From the NCBI RefSeq assembly GCF_000281045.1, contig NW_008246115.1, forward strand, positions 317,438 through 367,465: 50,028 bases of DNA, written 5' to 3'. Within the stretch, counting starts at the first letter, position 1. The number at the start of each line of letters is the position of its first letter. The translations under genes and the position numbers were made by a program. The stretch is from Saprolegnia diclina VS20. Its lineage: Eukaryota > Oomycota > Saprolegniomycetes > Saprolegniales > Saprolegniaceae. The notes under the pieces were generated by a model. It did not search any database, had not been told where the DNA came from, and was given only the letters and a program-made list of their open reading frames with translations. Shown in pieces: positions 11,148-22,320 of the stretch.

Positions 11148-12414
11148 CTACACGGCTTTCGAAGGCTTGCGGTGCGTATTGAGGCGCGAGCCGTAGCCGG
11201 GGCTGTTGGAGAGCTCAATGGCCAGCGCCGACTCTTCCGTGAGCATCATTTGGACGTCGTCGAGGTGCGCATAGTCAAACCAGCGGAGGCGAATGTTGCC
11301 ATTGTACACCGCGGTACCAAAGAAGAGCAGGAGCATGCCTGCAAACTGCAGCCAGCTCCAGCTCGACCACGGCTCGCCGAGGACGCCGCTCGTAAAGACG
11401 TAGAAGAGCGCGAGGTCCATCGACCAGACCGAGACCGGACGAAAGTTGGCAAGGATCGAGCGCCACACCGAGTCGAGAAGGTACGTGACAAAGATGCTCG
11501 CAACGTTGAAGACGGTGATGCACCCAATGTAAAAGGCGCAGAGGTATCGAACCGTCGCGCTGTTGGCCATCATCGTCAGCGAGTCGAGGACGTCTTCGGC
11601 GTGGCCATTGTCGCGGCCCGGCAAGAGAAATGCGATCGGAAAGACGACGACGACCATGAACAGCGTGCCCCACACGCCCTCGAGGCCAATGACCATCATG
11701 GGCGGCATGTCCTTGCGCCGCATGACCGTCTCTTCCAGCACATACTGCGACGAGGTGATGAGGCACCCGATGAGGAGGATGCCGACGCCGAGCAGCGCGT
11801 CGCCCGACTCCTTCTCCTCGGCAAAGCACGACGCTGACACCATGAGGATCGCGATCGCATTGAGTCCAATGCCGCATCGCATGTAGCCCGTGGGCTTGAA
11901 CTGGAGAAAGAGCACCTTGAGCACGGCCACAAACACGATGATCGTGCACCGGACGAGCTGGAACGTGCTCACAGGCACGTACATGAGCCCAATGCTCATG
12001 AGCGCAGTCGCGCCGAGGTCGGCCATGGCCGGGTACGCGAGCATGAGCACGCTGTGGCGCGTCAGCACCGGCGGGTCGTTCTGCTTGGTGAGCCGCGTGT
12101 AGAGCACATGGAACGGAATGGCTAGCCATCGTGAATGAGCACACGACCAAAAACATCGCTAGCTACCAATCATCATAGCGACAAACATCATAAAGGTTTG
12201 CATGAGCGGCTTCTGGAAGTGGCGCACTGTGCCGTCGCGGCCCATGCTCTCGACGCCATACATGATCTACGACGCGCCATGAGCTGGATGGTGATGGCGG
12301 CTTCGGGTCGACCTTGCTCGAGAGCGTCGAGCCCGTGCCCATGATGAGCGCCAAGCAAAAGCAAAACGCCGCCGCGCGCTTCGTCCGCGCGCTCGGTGCG
12401 GAGGCTCCTCTCAT
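11148..12414 (-). CDS. SLC35F6-like drug/metabolite-superfamily transporter, copy A
   Basis: Exons 12313..12414, 12167..12266 and 11148..12121 (introns 46 and 45 nt, TAG ends) give 391 aa. The N-terminal helix ends GTGSTLSSK, followed by the conserved FQKPLMQTF block and about ten hydrophobic helices. Other family-like blocks are RCTIIVFVAVLKVLFL and DSVWRSILANFRPV. SLC35F6-type proteins are nucleotide-sugar-like carriers reported in lysosomal or mitochondrial membranes; the substrate here is unknown. The gene is collinear with the next gene upstream along most of its length, so the two are tandem duplicates. The ATG at 12414 is the only good start in frame with the first helix. Confidence 0.85.
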
Positions 12415-12755
12415 CGATCTGGTCAAATGCAAACTGAGATCTTAGAGCCATCGCAACCGGATGCCACTCCAGTTGAAGAGACCATATATCTGGATGTGAG
12501 TATACCAGAACTAGCGTCCGGATAAATGACCCACTTCAACTCAAGGACGGTTCCTTGGTGCGCGCCGGCAGACCCAACACGAAAGATGATGGCGAGATGG
12601 ACGAGGACCATGAAAGTATCAAGTACAGGAATGCATGTCCTTGATACAGCGCGGGTGGTGCTCACGTGTGCTGCGTCTCGGGTCAACCAGTCGTCTCTGT
12701 CATTTGCATTCTGAGCATGGATACCACGTCGAGAGCACAAACACAATATATTTGT
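12415..12755. other. Intergenic between tandem transporter paralogues
   Basis: A 341-bp spacer between the stop of copy B and the start of copy A. It carries a GTCCGGATAA word near 12516 and no supported reading frame. The promoter of copy A is expected here. Confidence 0.4.
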
Positions 12756-13937
12756 TCAGACCATGTGCACCGTGTCGTTCGACTTGGCGGTTGGGATCTT
12801 CTCGGGCTCGGCTTCCGAGTCACTCGAGGCCGCTGAGACACTGAGGCGCTTCTCGCCAACCTTGCCGCTCTCGATCGGCGGTGTGTAGTCGTAGCAGCGA
12901 AGCCGGACGTTGGCGTTGTAGACGGCCGTGCCGTAAAAGAGGAGGAGCATGCCGCCGAGCTGGAGCCAGCTCCACGGCGTCCACGGCTCGCCATACTCGT
13001 GCGTCGTCGCGACATAGTACGTAAAGAGACTCGCGAGCCAAACCGCGACGGGGCGAAAGTTGACGAGGATCGAGCGCCACACTGAGTCGAGAAAGTACGT
13101 GACGTAGATGGACGCAATGTTGAAGCCCGTGATCGAGACGATGTAGAGCGCGCAGACCTGCCGCAACGACGCGCTGTTGGTCATCATCTCAATCGAGTCG
13201 AAAAAGTCTTCGATGCGGCCGTTGTCGGCGCCCGGAAGCACGTACGCGAGCGGCAGGACAAGCACGAGCATGAGCAGCGAGCCCCAGAGACCTTCCATGC
13301 CAATGACGACCATGGGCGGGTTCGAGACCTCGGTCACACCGGCCGTCTTGGCGCCCTTCTTCATGTAGTACTCTTCGCTTACGTACTGCAGCGCGGTCGA
13401 GAGGCATGCGAGCAGCATGACGCTGACGCCAATGATCGTGTCGCCGAGGTTTTCCGTGCCGGCAAGCGCCGACGCGCTAATGACAACGATGGCGACCGCG
13501 TTGATTGCGATACCGAGGCGCATGTAGCCCGTCATGACAAAGTGCAGAAAGAGCACCTTGAGCGACGCGACGTAGATGATGACCGTGCACCGCGCAAGCT
13601 GGTAAAAGCTCACATTGACGTAGAGCAAGCCGACGCAGTTGAGCGCGGTCGAGACGAGGTCGGCAGCCGCGGGAATGCAGAGCTTGAGCGCAGCGTCGAG
13701 GCGGAGCTGCTGGCGCTTATCCTTTGGGAGGCACAGCTGGTAGACAAAGTAGACGGGCAGCGCGAGCGCCATGGCCACAAACATGAAGAACGTTTGCATG
13801 AGCGGCTTCTCGAAGGGCTTGGGCGTCGCTTCGAGGCCGACGCTCTGGATGCCATACATAAACTTGGACGAGAGGGTCGTGCTTGTGCCCAGCAGCAGCG
13901 CGCAGCCGAACGCGATGGCACCAGCCTTTGCCGCCAT
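12756..13937 (-). CDS. SLC35F6-like drug/metabolite-superfamily transporter, copy B
   Basis: A single uninterrupted frame of 393 aa starting MAAKAGAIAF. It shares with copy A the blocks GTSTTLSSK, FEKPLMQTF, QLARCTVIIYVASLKVLFL, DSVWRSILVNFRPVAVW and GMLLLFYGTAVYNANVRLR. About ten transmembrane helices are visible. An acidic, serine-rich C-terminal tail of about 35 residues is absent from copy A and may be a regulatory or sorting segment. It has no introns, whereas copy A has two at sites that are continuous here, so an intron was gained or lost after duplication. The start at 13937 is the first in-frame ATG. Confidence 0.88.
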   Translation of the reverse strand: MAAKAGAIAFGCALLLGTSTTLSSKFMYGIQSVGLEATPKPFEKPLMQTFFMFVAMALALPVYFVYQLCLPKDKRQQLRLDAALKLCIPAAADLVSTALNCVGLLYVNVSFYQLARCTVIIYVASLKVLFLHFVMTGYMRLGIAINAVAIVVISASALAGTENLGDTIIGVSVMLLACLSTALQYVSEEYYMKKGAKTAGVTEVSNPPMVVIGMEGLWGSLLMLVLVLPLAYVLPGADNGRIEDFFDSIEMMTNSASLRQVCALYIVSITGFNIASIYVTYFLDSVWRSILVNFRPVAVWLASLFTYYVATTHEYGEPWTPWSWLQLGGMLLLFYGTAVYNANVRLRCYDYTPPIESGKVGEKRLSVSAASSDSEAEPEKIPTAKSNDTVHMV

Positions 13938-14369
13938 CGTCGTCGGTGCAAAAGTCAAAGTCCGCTCAATGGGATGCTACATCGACCGGCCCGTCTGGCC
14001 TTTCGTCCAATCACACGACGCGTCACCGAGATACGCGCTTTTGATTGGTCGGCTGATGCGATGTTCTGAAGATCCCCACGGCGCTTCACAATCGGCCACA
14101 ATTTGATTGCATTTTGGCCAATCAAACGTCGTGCTTCGTTGGTGGCGTGGGGCAGAAATGCCGAATTCCAGTGAAATTCGGACTTTTGCGGTGTCTATTC
14201 TGGGACAAGCCTGAACGAGGATGTCATGGCGACCGTCGATGCGGTCGATCGGTACAATCCCACGGCGCTACCGCCTCACTCCTCTGCAGACGTCCGAACG
14301 TTGCGGCAGGACGTGAGCAAGAGCCGAGCGCATCAACCATAGGGTTCATAGGGACTGGGAAAAGCGCAG
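13938..14369. promoter_or_regulatory. Intergenic with CCAAT-box cluster upstream of transporter copy B
   Basis: Three CCAAT elements lie 70-190 bp upstream of the copy B start: CCAATCA at 14007, GATTGG at 14043 and CCAATCA at 14118, in both orientations. CCAAT boxes bind NF-Y-type factors in eukaryotes. Use by this promoter is inference. The rest of the 432-bp interval shows no gene. Confidence 0.4.
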
Positions 14370-15094
14370 TTAAATATGGCTGGGAAGCACCTGGAAGAAG
14401 TGCGTGTAGGCGGGCTGCCCGGGCGCGGTGGCGACGGGCTTGACGCCGACGATCGTTTGGCAGTCGGAGCACACGACTGCGTAGTAGGCTTCGTCGTCGC
14501 TGCCGCTGCACGACGTCTGCAGCTTGTTTTGCTCGTAGTAGTAGACAGTCTCCTTCTGGACGCGGCAGTTGACGGGCTTCTCCGAACGGTACTGCGTCTC
14601 GTAGCGATCGTGCCTAGCAATATTTCCATCGCATCCGGCAGCAAGGTGACAGTCGTACCGTTGGCTGGCATAGCAGACGACGAGAAAGCAGCACGGGCAG
14701 CTCAACGCAGCGTCCTTCGGTGCGTCCGACGCGCCACCTATGACAGGTCTATGGCATGAGACGCGACAGCCACGTCGTCGTCGCACGTACGCAGGTTCTC
14801 CTTGACGTAGACCTCATCTTCGTCGTCCAGGGTCTCACCATAGAGCTCGTCGGGCACGGGCGGCGCGTTCTCGTCGTCGCTCTCGTCGCTGTCAAGGTCG
14901 TCGCCTGGATGCTTGGCCGTGTCGCAGGGCATGGCCTCGTCCGCCGGCGTCGCAAACTCCGGCGTCGGGCTCGCCGGGTTGGCGAAGCGCACTGGGCGCG
15001 TGTAGTCGCTGGCGAGCGTGCCCGCTTCGCGCGAGAGGTCGATGCGATCGAGGGCCGCGAGGAGCTCGGTAACCTTGTCGTTGAAGGTGGCCAT
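14370..15094 (-). CDS. EAPP-like (E2F-associated phosphoprotein) protein
   Basis: Exons 14791..15094, 14659..14737 and 14370..14613 (introns 53 and 45 nt, TAG ends) give 208 aa. The acidic first half ends DELYGETLDDEDEVYV, which parallels the DEL-x-DxxxDDEDE block of E2F-associated phosphoproteins. The second half matches their C-terminal domain in order: LSCPCCFLVVCYASQRHDRY, ETQYRSEKPVNC, then YYAVVCSDCQTIVGV and HFFQVLPSHI. The CPCC and CSDC pairs are potential metal ligands. In animals EAPP is nuclear and influences E2F-dependent transcription; its role in oomycetes is unknown. It shares an 86-bp divergent promoter with the RabGAP gene on the other strand. Confidence 0.8.
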
Positions 15095-15180
15095 GGTGGA
15101 ATGGTCCGAATCCGGATAATTTCTGGTAACGTGCCCAATCATCCGGAAGCCCGGTCTCTTCGCTTGCCAAAGCCGTGACG
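15095..15180. promoter_or_regulatory. Divergent promoter of EAPP-like and RabGAP genes
   Basis: Only 86 bp separate the two start codons, so both promoters must overlap. It contains AATCCGGATAAT at 15109..15120, a CCAAT at 15135..15139 and a second TCCGGA at 15142. The two TCCGGA words flank the CCAAT box. Confidence 0.5.
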
Positions 15181-17730
15181 ATGCTAACGCAGCTCAAGCG
15201 AGCGACCGAGAACGGTGCGATTGACGCGATGGCCGTCGCCAAGGCGCTGCTTGGCGCCGACTTCATCTCGCTGGCCGACTGCTGCTATGCATGGCCGGTG
15301 CTTGTGGCGTCCGTCAAGGTGGCCACGCCCACGTCGTCGCTGCAAGCCAGCGCGAGCATGCTCGCACCGTTCTTCGCCACGCCGCACCAATTCCACATCG
15401 AGTACATGCACGTAGGCGGCTTCGTACAAAGCGATGAATCCTCTTGACGACGCGTATCGTAGGGCCTTGGCCGTGTCAGCGACGTCCTCCTGCAATGGAC
15501 AACGAACATGGACGTAGCTGGGCGTATGCTGCACGTGCTCGTGCACCAGCTCGTGCCCGACTACTTTACGAGCGCAATGGTTGGCCTCGAGAACGACTGG
15601 AAGTTTGTCTACGGCGTTGTGCACCACTTTGACCCGCGGCTCGGCCCGCACCTCGCCGGTATACCGAGCCTCTTCCTGCCGTCCTATCGTCGCCGCTCAT
15701 CTTTGTGCTCTAGCGATCCACGTCGCCTTGCCCGACGTGCTGGCCTCGGTGCGCCTCGATGCCTGGTGTGTGCAGGAGCATAATGAACTCTTGTGTGTGT
15801 AGTGGAGCTACCGCCTCTTTGTCGACGTGTTGCACCCGACGATCGTCCGACACGTCTACACCTGGGTCCTCGCTGAGGCTGTGACCTCCCGCGCCCGGTC
15901 CAAGTGGCTCGTCTCGCTCAGCGCCGCGCTCTTCCTCTACCTTGGTGACGCGCTCCTCTCGGTGGCCGACGCGCCGAGCTTCCACGTCGTCCTCCGGCAC
16001 TTTTGCACCGTGACGCTTGGCGACGAGGCCATCGCGAAGGCGTTCCTTGACGTTGCCGTGACGCTGCATGGCTACATCAAAGCACCGTTCCCGCCGCTGC
16101 GCCTCCAGTCGCCACCAGATGAACTCTCGAGCGGCCGGCTCTTTGTGCGGCCCACCGAGGCGGCCACACTGAGCCTCGCGCCAACGCTGCACCCGTGGCC
16201 ACCGGTCGGCGCTACCTCGCTCTGCTCTTGTCTTGACGATATACGTGGCTAAGTAGGCTCGGGACGGCGCGAGCTGTGCGCGGTACCTCCACCACCGGCC
16301 ACGAGCGTTCTCGGACATTGAAGCCAGCATTGAAAAAGACATCCCACGCACCTTTGTCGTACCACCCGAGGCCGGACCGGCGCTCACGCGCGTCCTCACC
16401 AGCTTTGCGATTCGGTGTCCGCGCATTGGGTACTGCCAGGGCATGAACGAGATCGCGGCCGTGCTCCTATCGTCGGCCAAGATGGACGAAGAGAAGGCGT
16501 TTTGGGCGCTGGTCTACCTCCTCGAAGACGTCTTGCCCGAGTACCATACGCACTCGATGGCCGGTCTGCACACGGACTGCAGTCTTCTCCAGTCATGGCT
16601 GTTACGCAACGATCCGTACCTGAGCCAGCACTTGGCCGCGCTCGGCCTCAACATGGAAGTGCTCTGCACCGCGGTACCCTACCCCTATGAAATTGCAAGT
16701 GCAAAGTGGCAATGCCTAGTGGCTCGTCACGTGCTTTGTGACCAGCGCACCGGCTCCGTTTTACCAGCGCTTGCTGGCCGCGGTCTTTGCCGCACCATCG
16801 GCGCAGAGCGCGTCACGCATTCCGCTCGTGACGGCGCTGGCGATCCTGCTGCATCTCTCGCCGCAGCTTACGCTCGAGCGCGAAGCCGGCGTTGTACTAC
16901 GGCGGCTCAAGCTCTTCTTGAGCTCGTTGGCGACGCCCGAGACGGCCTCGTCGTTTTTGGAAATGTGCAGTGTGCTGTGGGCCCAACTGCCGCCACCCGA
17001 GCTCTCGTCGGCCCGCGATGTCCACTTGAGCTCGGTTCACGCAGCTTTTGATGCCCGTGAGTCCAAGAAGGCCGCGCTGCGCGAGCAAAAGCTGACGCCG
17101 TCCAAAGCCATGGTGACGTCGTCCCGACGCCGGTTTGGCCTCGTGCCCATGCCGTCCCCGCCCAAGTCCCCGATCCGCAAGCTCGGCGAGTCGGTGCGCA
17201 AGAACTTTCGGATACCGCGGTCGTCGGACGACGACGACGACGGAGACAGTGACGCGTCGGACGCGACAATCTCGGTCCGACAACACCTCGAGACAACCGC
17301 GCAGCTGTACGAAAGCGAAGCCATCGATGCCGACGAGCTGGACGCGATCCAGCGACGCATTTTAACCGCATGGCTCGACGCGCTTCAGACGCCCGCGCAC
17401 GTTGCGGACCGCGTGACGCAACTCAAAAACGCGATCGACCCAACGCCCGTCGATGAGTTTGAGCCGGTTGTCGAGACGCCCAAGAAACGAGGGTACGGGT
17501 GGCACCGCGCAAAAGCCAAGGTGACGGCACTGGGCGCGCGGCTGCGACCAAAGGCGATGCCCAAGCCCGACGACCGACGGGCATCGGCACCTCGCGCCAT
17601 GTCGTTGACGCTGAGTCCGACGGCGCTCACGTTAGACGTGATTGGCAACGGGATCTACGAGGACGACCAGCGCGTCGCCAGGAAACTCGAGCTCATGTCG
17701 CACTCGCTCTTTGACGAAGCAGCCCATTAG
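15181..17730 (+). CDS. TBC-domain Rab GTPase-activating protein with an extra TBC C-lobe
   Basis: Six exons (15181..15411, 15463..15658, 15714..15769, 15803..16204, 16257..16673, 16720..17730) give about 770 aa. The intron at 15770..15802 is only 33 nt and its borders are uncertain. A catalytic TBC domain begins near residue 310. IEKDIPRTF carries the arginine finger, GYCQGMN the glutamine finger, and FWALVYLLEDVLPEYHTHSM follows. TBC proteins accelerate GTP hydrolysis by Rab proteins in membrane traffic. The first 240 residues contain a second, partial TBC-like segment (LVPDYFTSAMVGLENDW, FDPRLGPHLAA) that lacks both fingers. The C-terminal 250 residues are Ser-, Pro- and Asp-rich and probably disordered. 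Confidence 0.82.
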
Positions 17731-17815
17731 GCGCGTGTGAATATAGCATTTTCTACGCTTTCGAAAGACTCATTAACTGTGTTTGTTGGGGATGAATTTC
17801 CGGTAGCTCATTTGA

Positions 17816-18100
17816 GGTTCAGGTCTCGCTGTTTGGATTTCTCGTCGTCCGGAAAGTGTCGGGTGTCGCGGTCAACTTGGTCGGGAGTTCAGTGACGACG
17901 AGTACAAGGCGCCTCTGAAAGCACTTGCGACGGGCGTCGTCCTCTTCTTGGATCCGGGCTGGTCGCATTTGGCAACCGAAGCCACCAAGCGCCACCTGCC
18001 CTTGATGTGCGATTTTGAAGAGATCGAGCGATACTCGGACGAAGATGCCAACTACTGTGAGCTGCCCACAGGCGGGCGTGACGCCGTCCGTGTCATGTGA
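17816..18100 (+). pseudogene. Coding-like fragment, no start codon
   Basis: One plus-strand frame is open from a TGA at 17813 to a TGA at 18098 without an early ATG. Its second half reads like real protein: EFSDDEYKAPLKALATGVV, then LFLDPGWSHL and CDFEEIERYSDEDANYCEL, with the GC-rich third positions of neighbouring genes. It could be the last exon of a gene whose 5' part decayed, or an unrecognised 3' exon. I do not recognise the family. Confidence 0.3.
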
Positions 18101-18615
18101 CGTCTCTAGTTTTGCGCGCTAACTCGTGCATGCATGTCTTCCCTTTGCCTTGACAACGACGACGCCGGATTAAGAAAATTCTCTTGAATTCAGCCCTTGC
18201 ACTATGTTTTAAAGGAGTTTTTCGGTCGGGATTGTCCCACGTGCTGCCACGTCATCGTGGTGTGGTCGACCAACAAGTATTACCAAAAGAGCGCTTTGTC
18301 TCTGGATGTTGGCGAAGACCCAGCCGCGCGCCCAGTACAGGTATATAGCATTGTGTTGCGAGCATATAGCAGCGCAATGGTTGCTCCGGGTATAACTTCC
18401 GACCCACGGCAGGCTCCAACCTTACGCCATCGGTGAGAGATCGTACAAAATGGATTCAAGCGTAAGGGCGCCGCCGACGCATTGCTGAAAGTCGACAACT
18501 GAATTGCAAGTCCCTCACGCTGGCTCTTGAGACGAATTGCTTGGTTGGTCTAACGTTAGTCCGATGCGATGGCGATGATTGCCGCCCATCTGGTCTAGTC
18601 AGCCTTCTTCCGTTT

Positions 18616-18656
18616 GATTGGCTAAAATACCAACCGGGTAAAGCGTGCTATTGGCC
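18616..18656 (+). promoter_or_regulatory. CCAAT elements upstream of the OSCA-like gene
   Basis: GATTGGC at 18616 and ATTGGCC at 18650 lie 65 and 31 bp upstream of the ATG. The same word recurs before several other genes in the window. Confidence 0.35.
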
Positions 18657-18680
18657 GATTCCATCACATTCGCCGTTGCC

Positions 18681-21600
18681 ATGGCGCTGCACAGAACGCG
18701 GGCCATGCTACCGACGCTGCTGGCAATGGTGGTGGCGCTCGCCGCTGCCGACGTCGTGACGCTGCATGTCCCCAGTGGCAGCGTCTACGGCTTTGTCAAC
18801 GACCACATCAATGCATCCATCTGGTCGCCGGCGAACGTGACCAACGACCTCCTCATCGCGCTCTCGCTGTCGGCCAACGACACGCGCGCGATGCCAACGA
18901 TCGCACCGTCGCCACTGGTGCTGCGGACAGGCCAAACGAACGTCAACTTTACCATCACGGGCGCGTTGCCCGGGCGGTACCCACTGAGCTACAAGCTCGT
19001 GTCGCTTGTCTCGGGCAACACAACGTACGAGCTCAGCGCCGAAACGCTCGTCGTATTCATCGTCAACGACCAGTGGCAGAGCACGCTATCGCAGTTTGGC
19101 ATCAACGTAGCCCTCGTGGTCGCTGGCGTCGGTATTTTCCTCTGGCGGCGCGGTGCGAAGCGCGACTTGTGGTTTTGGGGCGCCCCGATCGAAGGCGTCT
19201 TTGAGCCTGATCCGTTCCGAAGCGACGAGGCCATGCCGTCGCCGCTGGCGGCGCCCACGTGGCAGGAGCGCGGACGCCGATTCTGGCGCCTCGATTGCGA
19301 TGACGCGTACATTGTCGACGCGTGCGGCGTCGACGCCGCGCTCTTCTTGCGCTTCAACCTCGACGCAGCCAAGCTCTTTAGCGCACTCACAATCTTGAGC
19401 TGCGCGCTCCTCTTGCCGATCGTACGACGCCCACTTTGCACTTGCATCCAGTATTTCATACACTGTATTTGTATAGAATTTTGTATCGGGCGACGGGCCG
19501 ACAACGTCGTCGCAGCAAGCCACGATCGCCAACGTGCCAGTGCAAAGCCCGTACTTTTGGGGCCATGTCGTCATGTGCTACCTCACGGCCGGCGCCGTCC
19601 TCTTCTTTGTGTTTCGGTACAGTAGTTTATAGAGGCTTCTTCCGAGTCAACATATTTTGTAGGCAGAACCGCCGGCTCGAGTACTTACACATGAACGACA
19701 CGACGCTGATCGGCCCCCGCAGCGTCTTTATCCAAGCCGGTTTGCCACTGGACGTGACGCGCCATGAGCTGCGGCAGTGGTTTCTTGCTGATTACCCAGA
19801 GGTACAAAGCCTCAAGTCTCGTTAAATGAATCTGTGTGCTAGGACATCGATCAAGTCACCGTTGTCGCCGATCTCAGCAAGGTGTATACCGTCTTGGGAC
19901 AGCGCATGAACTGGCGCAACGACCTCCAGCGCCTCGAAGCCATCTACATGTCGCCGTCGTTGACGCTCTCGCCTTGGCTGCGCTACTGCCCTGGCGGCGC
20001 ATGCTGCCCGTCGCCAACAGACATTTGGTTTGACTACCTTGCGCGCCGGCCGTGTCGCTCCCGTCGGGATGCCGCCTCGCGACCGCTGCAAGAGCCGCTG
20101 CTCTCCGACAGCGGTGGCTCGCCCAAGGCTGACGTCATCGGCGACGATGAGGCGAATGAGATGGTGCCGCCTCGTATTTTGGCCAAAGTCACTGCGTTGC
20201 GCGCCCAGCTCGCCGCCGTCCCCGAGGTATAGTTGATCATGGAAATCGATGACGTCATCGCATATATAGGACATTTTAAACAGCTATGCACGCCGCACGG
20301 GCACGGGCGCGGCGTTTGTCGTCTTCAACTCGGTGGGCTTGCGACAGAATGTCTACGATCTGATTGGTCTGATTGGCTCAGAACCGCGCCCGCGATCAAT
20401 TTCTGGACCGGTTTCGACAGACACAAGCACCCTTATCGCAGTGTGTGGCGTCGACCGCCGCGACCTTGTGCCGCCGCCGGCCGCGCCGCGCCACCGTCGA
20501 CTCGTCCGGCCCGTCCCGTAGAGACAACTTGTCTCGATAATGGCTCACATATCGTAGGCTTGGCCCGGCACCTGACTGACCTTGTGGTGCATCCTGCGCC
20601 CGAGCCGCACGATCTCAAGTGGTCTAAAATGGTACGCAGCGTTCAATCCACGCCAACGTACTATCGAAGATTGGTATAGACGTATCGTCCACAGTCCCTC
20701 CGTCGTTTCTGCCAGTTTGGCTTGTACCATGCGCTCACGGTGGTGCTGCTATTGCTCTTCTCGACGCCGGCGTCGGTGCTGCTCTACTTCAACCTGCAGC
20801 CAGGCAGCGACGTGTATGCACGGGTCCTGACGCCCGACTCGCTCTTTGCCGGGTTTCTCCATACGTACTTGCCGACGCTCTTCCTGGTGCAGTCACGATG
20901 AATGTTGGAAACTATTGCCTGATATACACATCTTTATGTAGGTGTGCGTCAACTGGGTCTTGCTCACGGTGCTCTTTTACGTGTCGTTTCTCGAACCGTG
21001 GTTCACCGAGTCGCGCCGCATGCGCAGCTTTCTCTCCAAAGGCTTTGCCTACCTCTTTCTCGTACGATTTTTTCCTCTCCGATCTGATTTGTCGGATTTT
21101 GTGATTTTAGAGTTCGATTTTGTTTCCATCGATCGGCGTTACGGCTGTGTACGCCGCGACAAAGTCTTCGTCGCAGGTGGCGTTTGGTGGCACGTCGTCC
21201 CGGGAAGTCAAGTACGTCAACGATTTTCTGTACAAGCTGTGCAGCAATTTCTTTGTCGGCTACATTCTGCAACTGTACGACCCTACCCCTACACGGTCTC
21301 GCTATAGAAACGGTCTAGGACCTGCCTCGGGTCGCTCACGCAGCTGCTTCGTATCGGCGAAAAATTGTTTTACCAGCCATGGTAGTCCATTTTTGCTCGT
21401 TTTACAGTCCCAAAGTCGACTTGAACCATTAGGGTCATTTCCCGAGCGGTCACCACGGATGAGGTCCACGCCGCGCGCGAGCCATGGCCTTTTTACTTTG
21501 GCTACGACTATGCCGTTCTACTGAGGTACTACATTCCTGCTAACATGTACATATTGTCATGTACCTAGCGTCTTTACGATTGGGCTCCTGGGCTCGGTGC

Positions 21601-22302
21601 TGTCGCCGTACCTCGTGCCATGCGCGGCCGTCTTCTTCTTTGCCAAGTACTATGTCTCCAAGTACAATTTTGTATACGTGCATCCCACGACGCCGGGCCG
21701 CGGCAACGTTGCTCGCGCTGCGTACTCGCTCGCCCTCGTCTGCCTCCTCCTCTTTGAAGTAGATGATTTCACGGTGCATGATGGAGCCGCTCATGGTTTT
21801 CGTTAGCTGGCGATGACGAGCATTCTGTCGCAAGTCGGCAACGCCAACCAATGGCTGGCACTCGTGCTGTTGACGTGCGCCACACTCGGTGTCTTTGTCT
21901 ACTGGTGCGAAACTGGACCAATCTTGTCCATATTGTGCACACGCAACTAGGCGCGTCGTGGTGTACCGCGCCCTCGAGACAGAGACGAATCCGAGTCGAG
22001 TTGACGTCGAGGCGCCAACGACGCAGCTGCGGCGGCAGCAGTCGATGGAGCTCTCACGCGCGCTGTTTCACGCGCACAGCTTGAGCGAGATGGAAGCCCT
22101 CGTACACGCTCGCCCAACGCAAGCGTACATCAACCCGTACGACGTCGGCCTCCACATGCTCTCGGTGCTGCACCGGATCCAAGCACTGCGAACCGCCAAG
22201 CTGCGCGACGCCTTTAACCGGTTGGGGCAACAGCCAGAGGGTTCGCCTTCGGTGGCAACGACGGCCGCGACAAATGATCTCTCCGAAAGTCTACTGTCGT
22301 AA
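18681..22302 (+). CDS. OSCA/CSC1-like (TMEM63 superfamily) mechanosensitive cation channel
   Basis: Fifteen exons (18681..19421, 19477..19616, 19663..19801, 19843..20226, 20270..20332, 20382..20517, 20558..20631, 20680..20886, 20942..21061, 21111..21274, 21319..21381, 21433..21525, 21569..21758, 21807..21904, 21951..22302) keep one frame for 987 aa. A signal peptide and extracellular region precede the first helix. Family hallmarks are CGVDAALFLRFNLDAAKLF then ILSCALLLPI, the short TGTGAAFVVF strand of the cytosolic RRM-like domain, HPAPEPHDLKW, and the pore-side helices VNWVLLTVLFYVSFLE and TQLLRIGEKLF. OSCA proteins open in response to membrane tension and pass calcium. Introns are 40-55 nt; only the one at 20333..20381 ends CAG, the rest TAG. 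The last exons are repeated downstream of the assembly gap. Confidence 0.88.
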
Positions 22303-22320
22303 ATACAAGCGCATCGTACT

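Larger units (their letters stand above)
17731..18680. other. Intergenic with one coding-like fragment
   Basis: Apart from the fragment at 17816..18100 and the CCAAT elements near the channel start, I see nothing convincing here. Confidence 0.4.
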
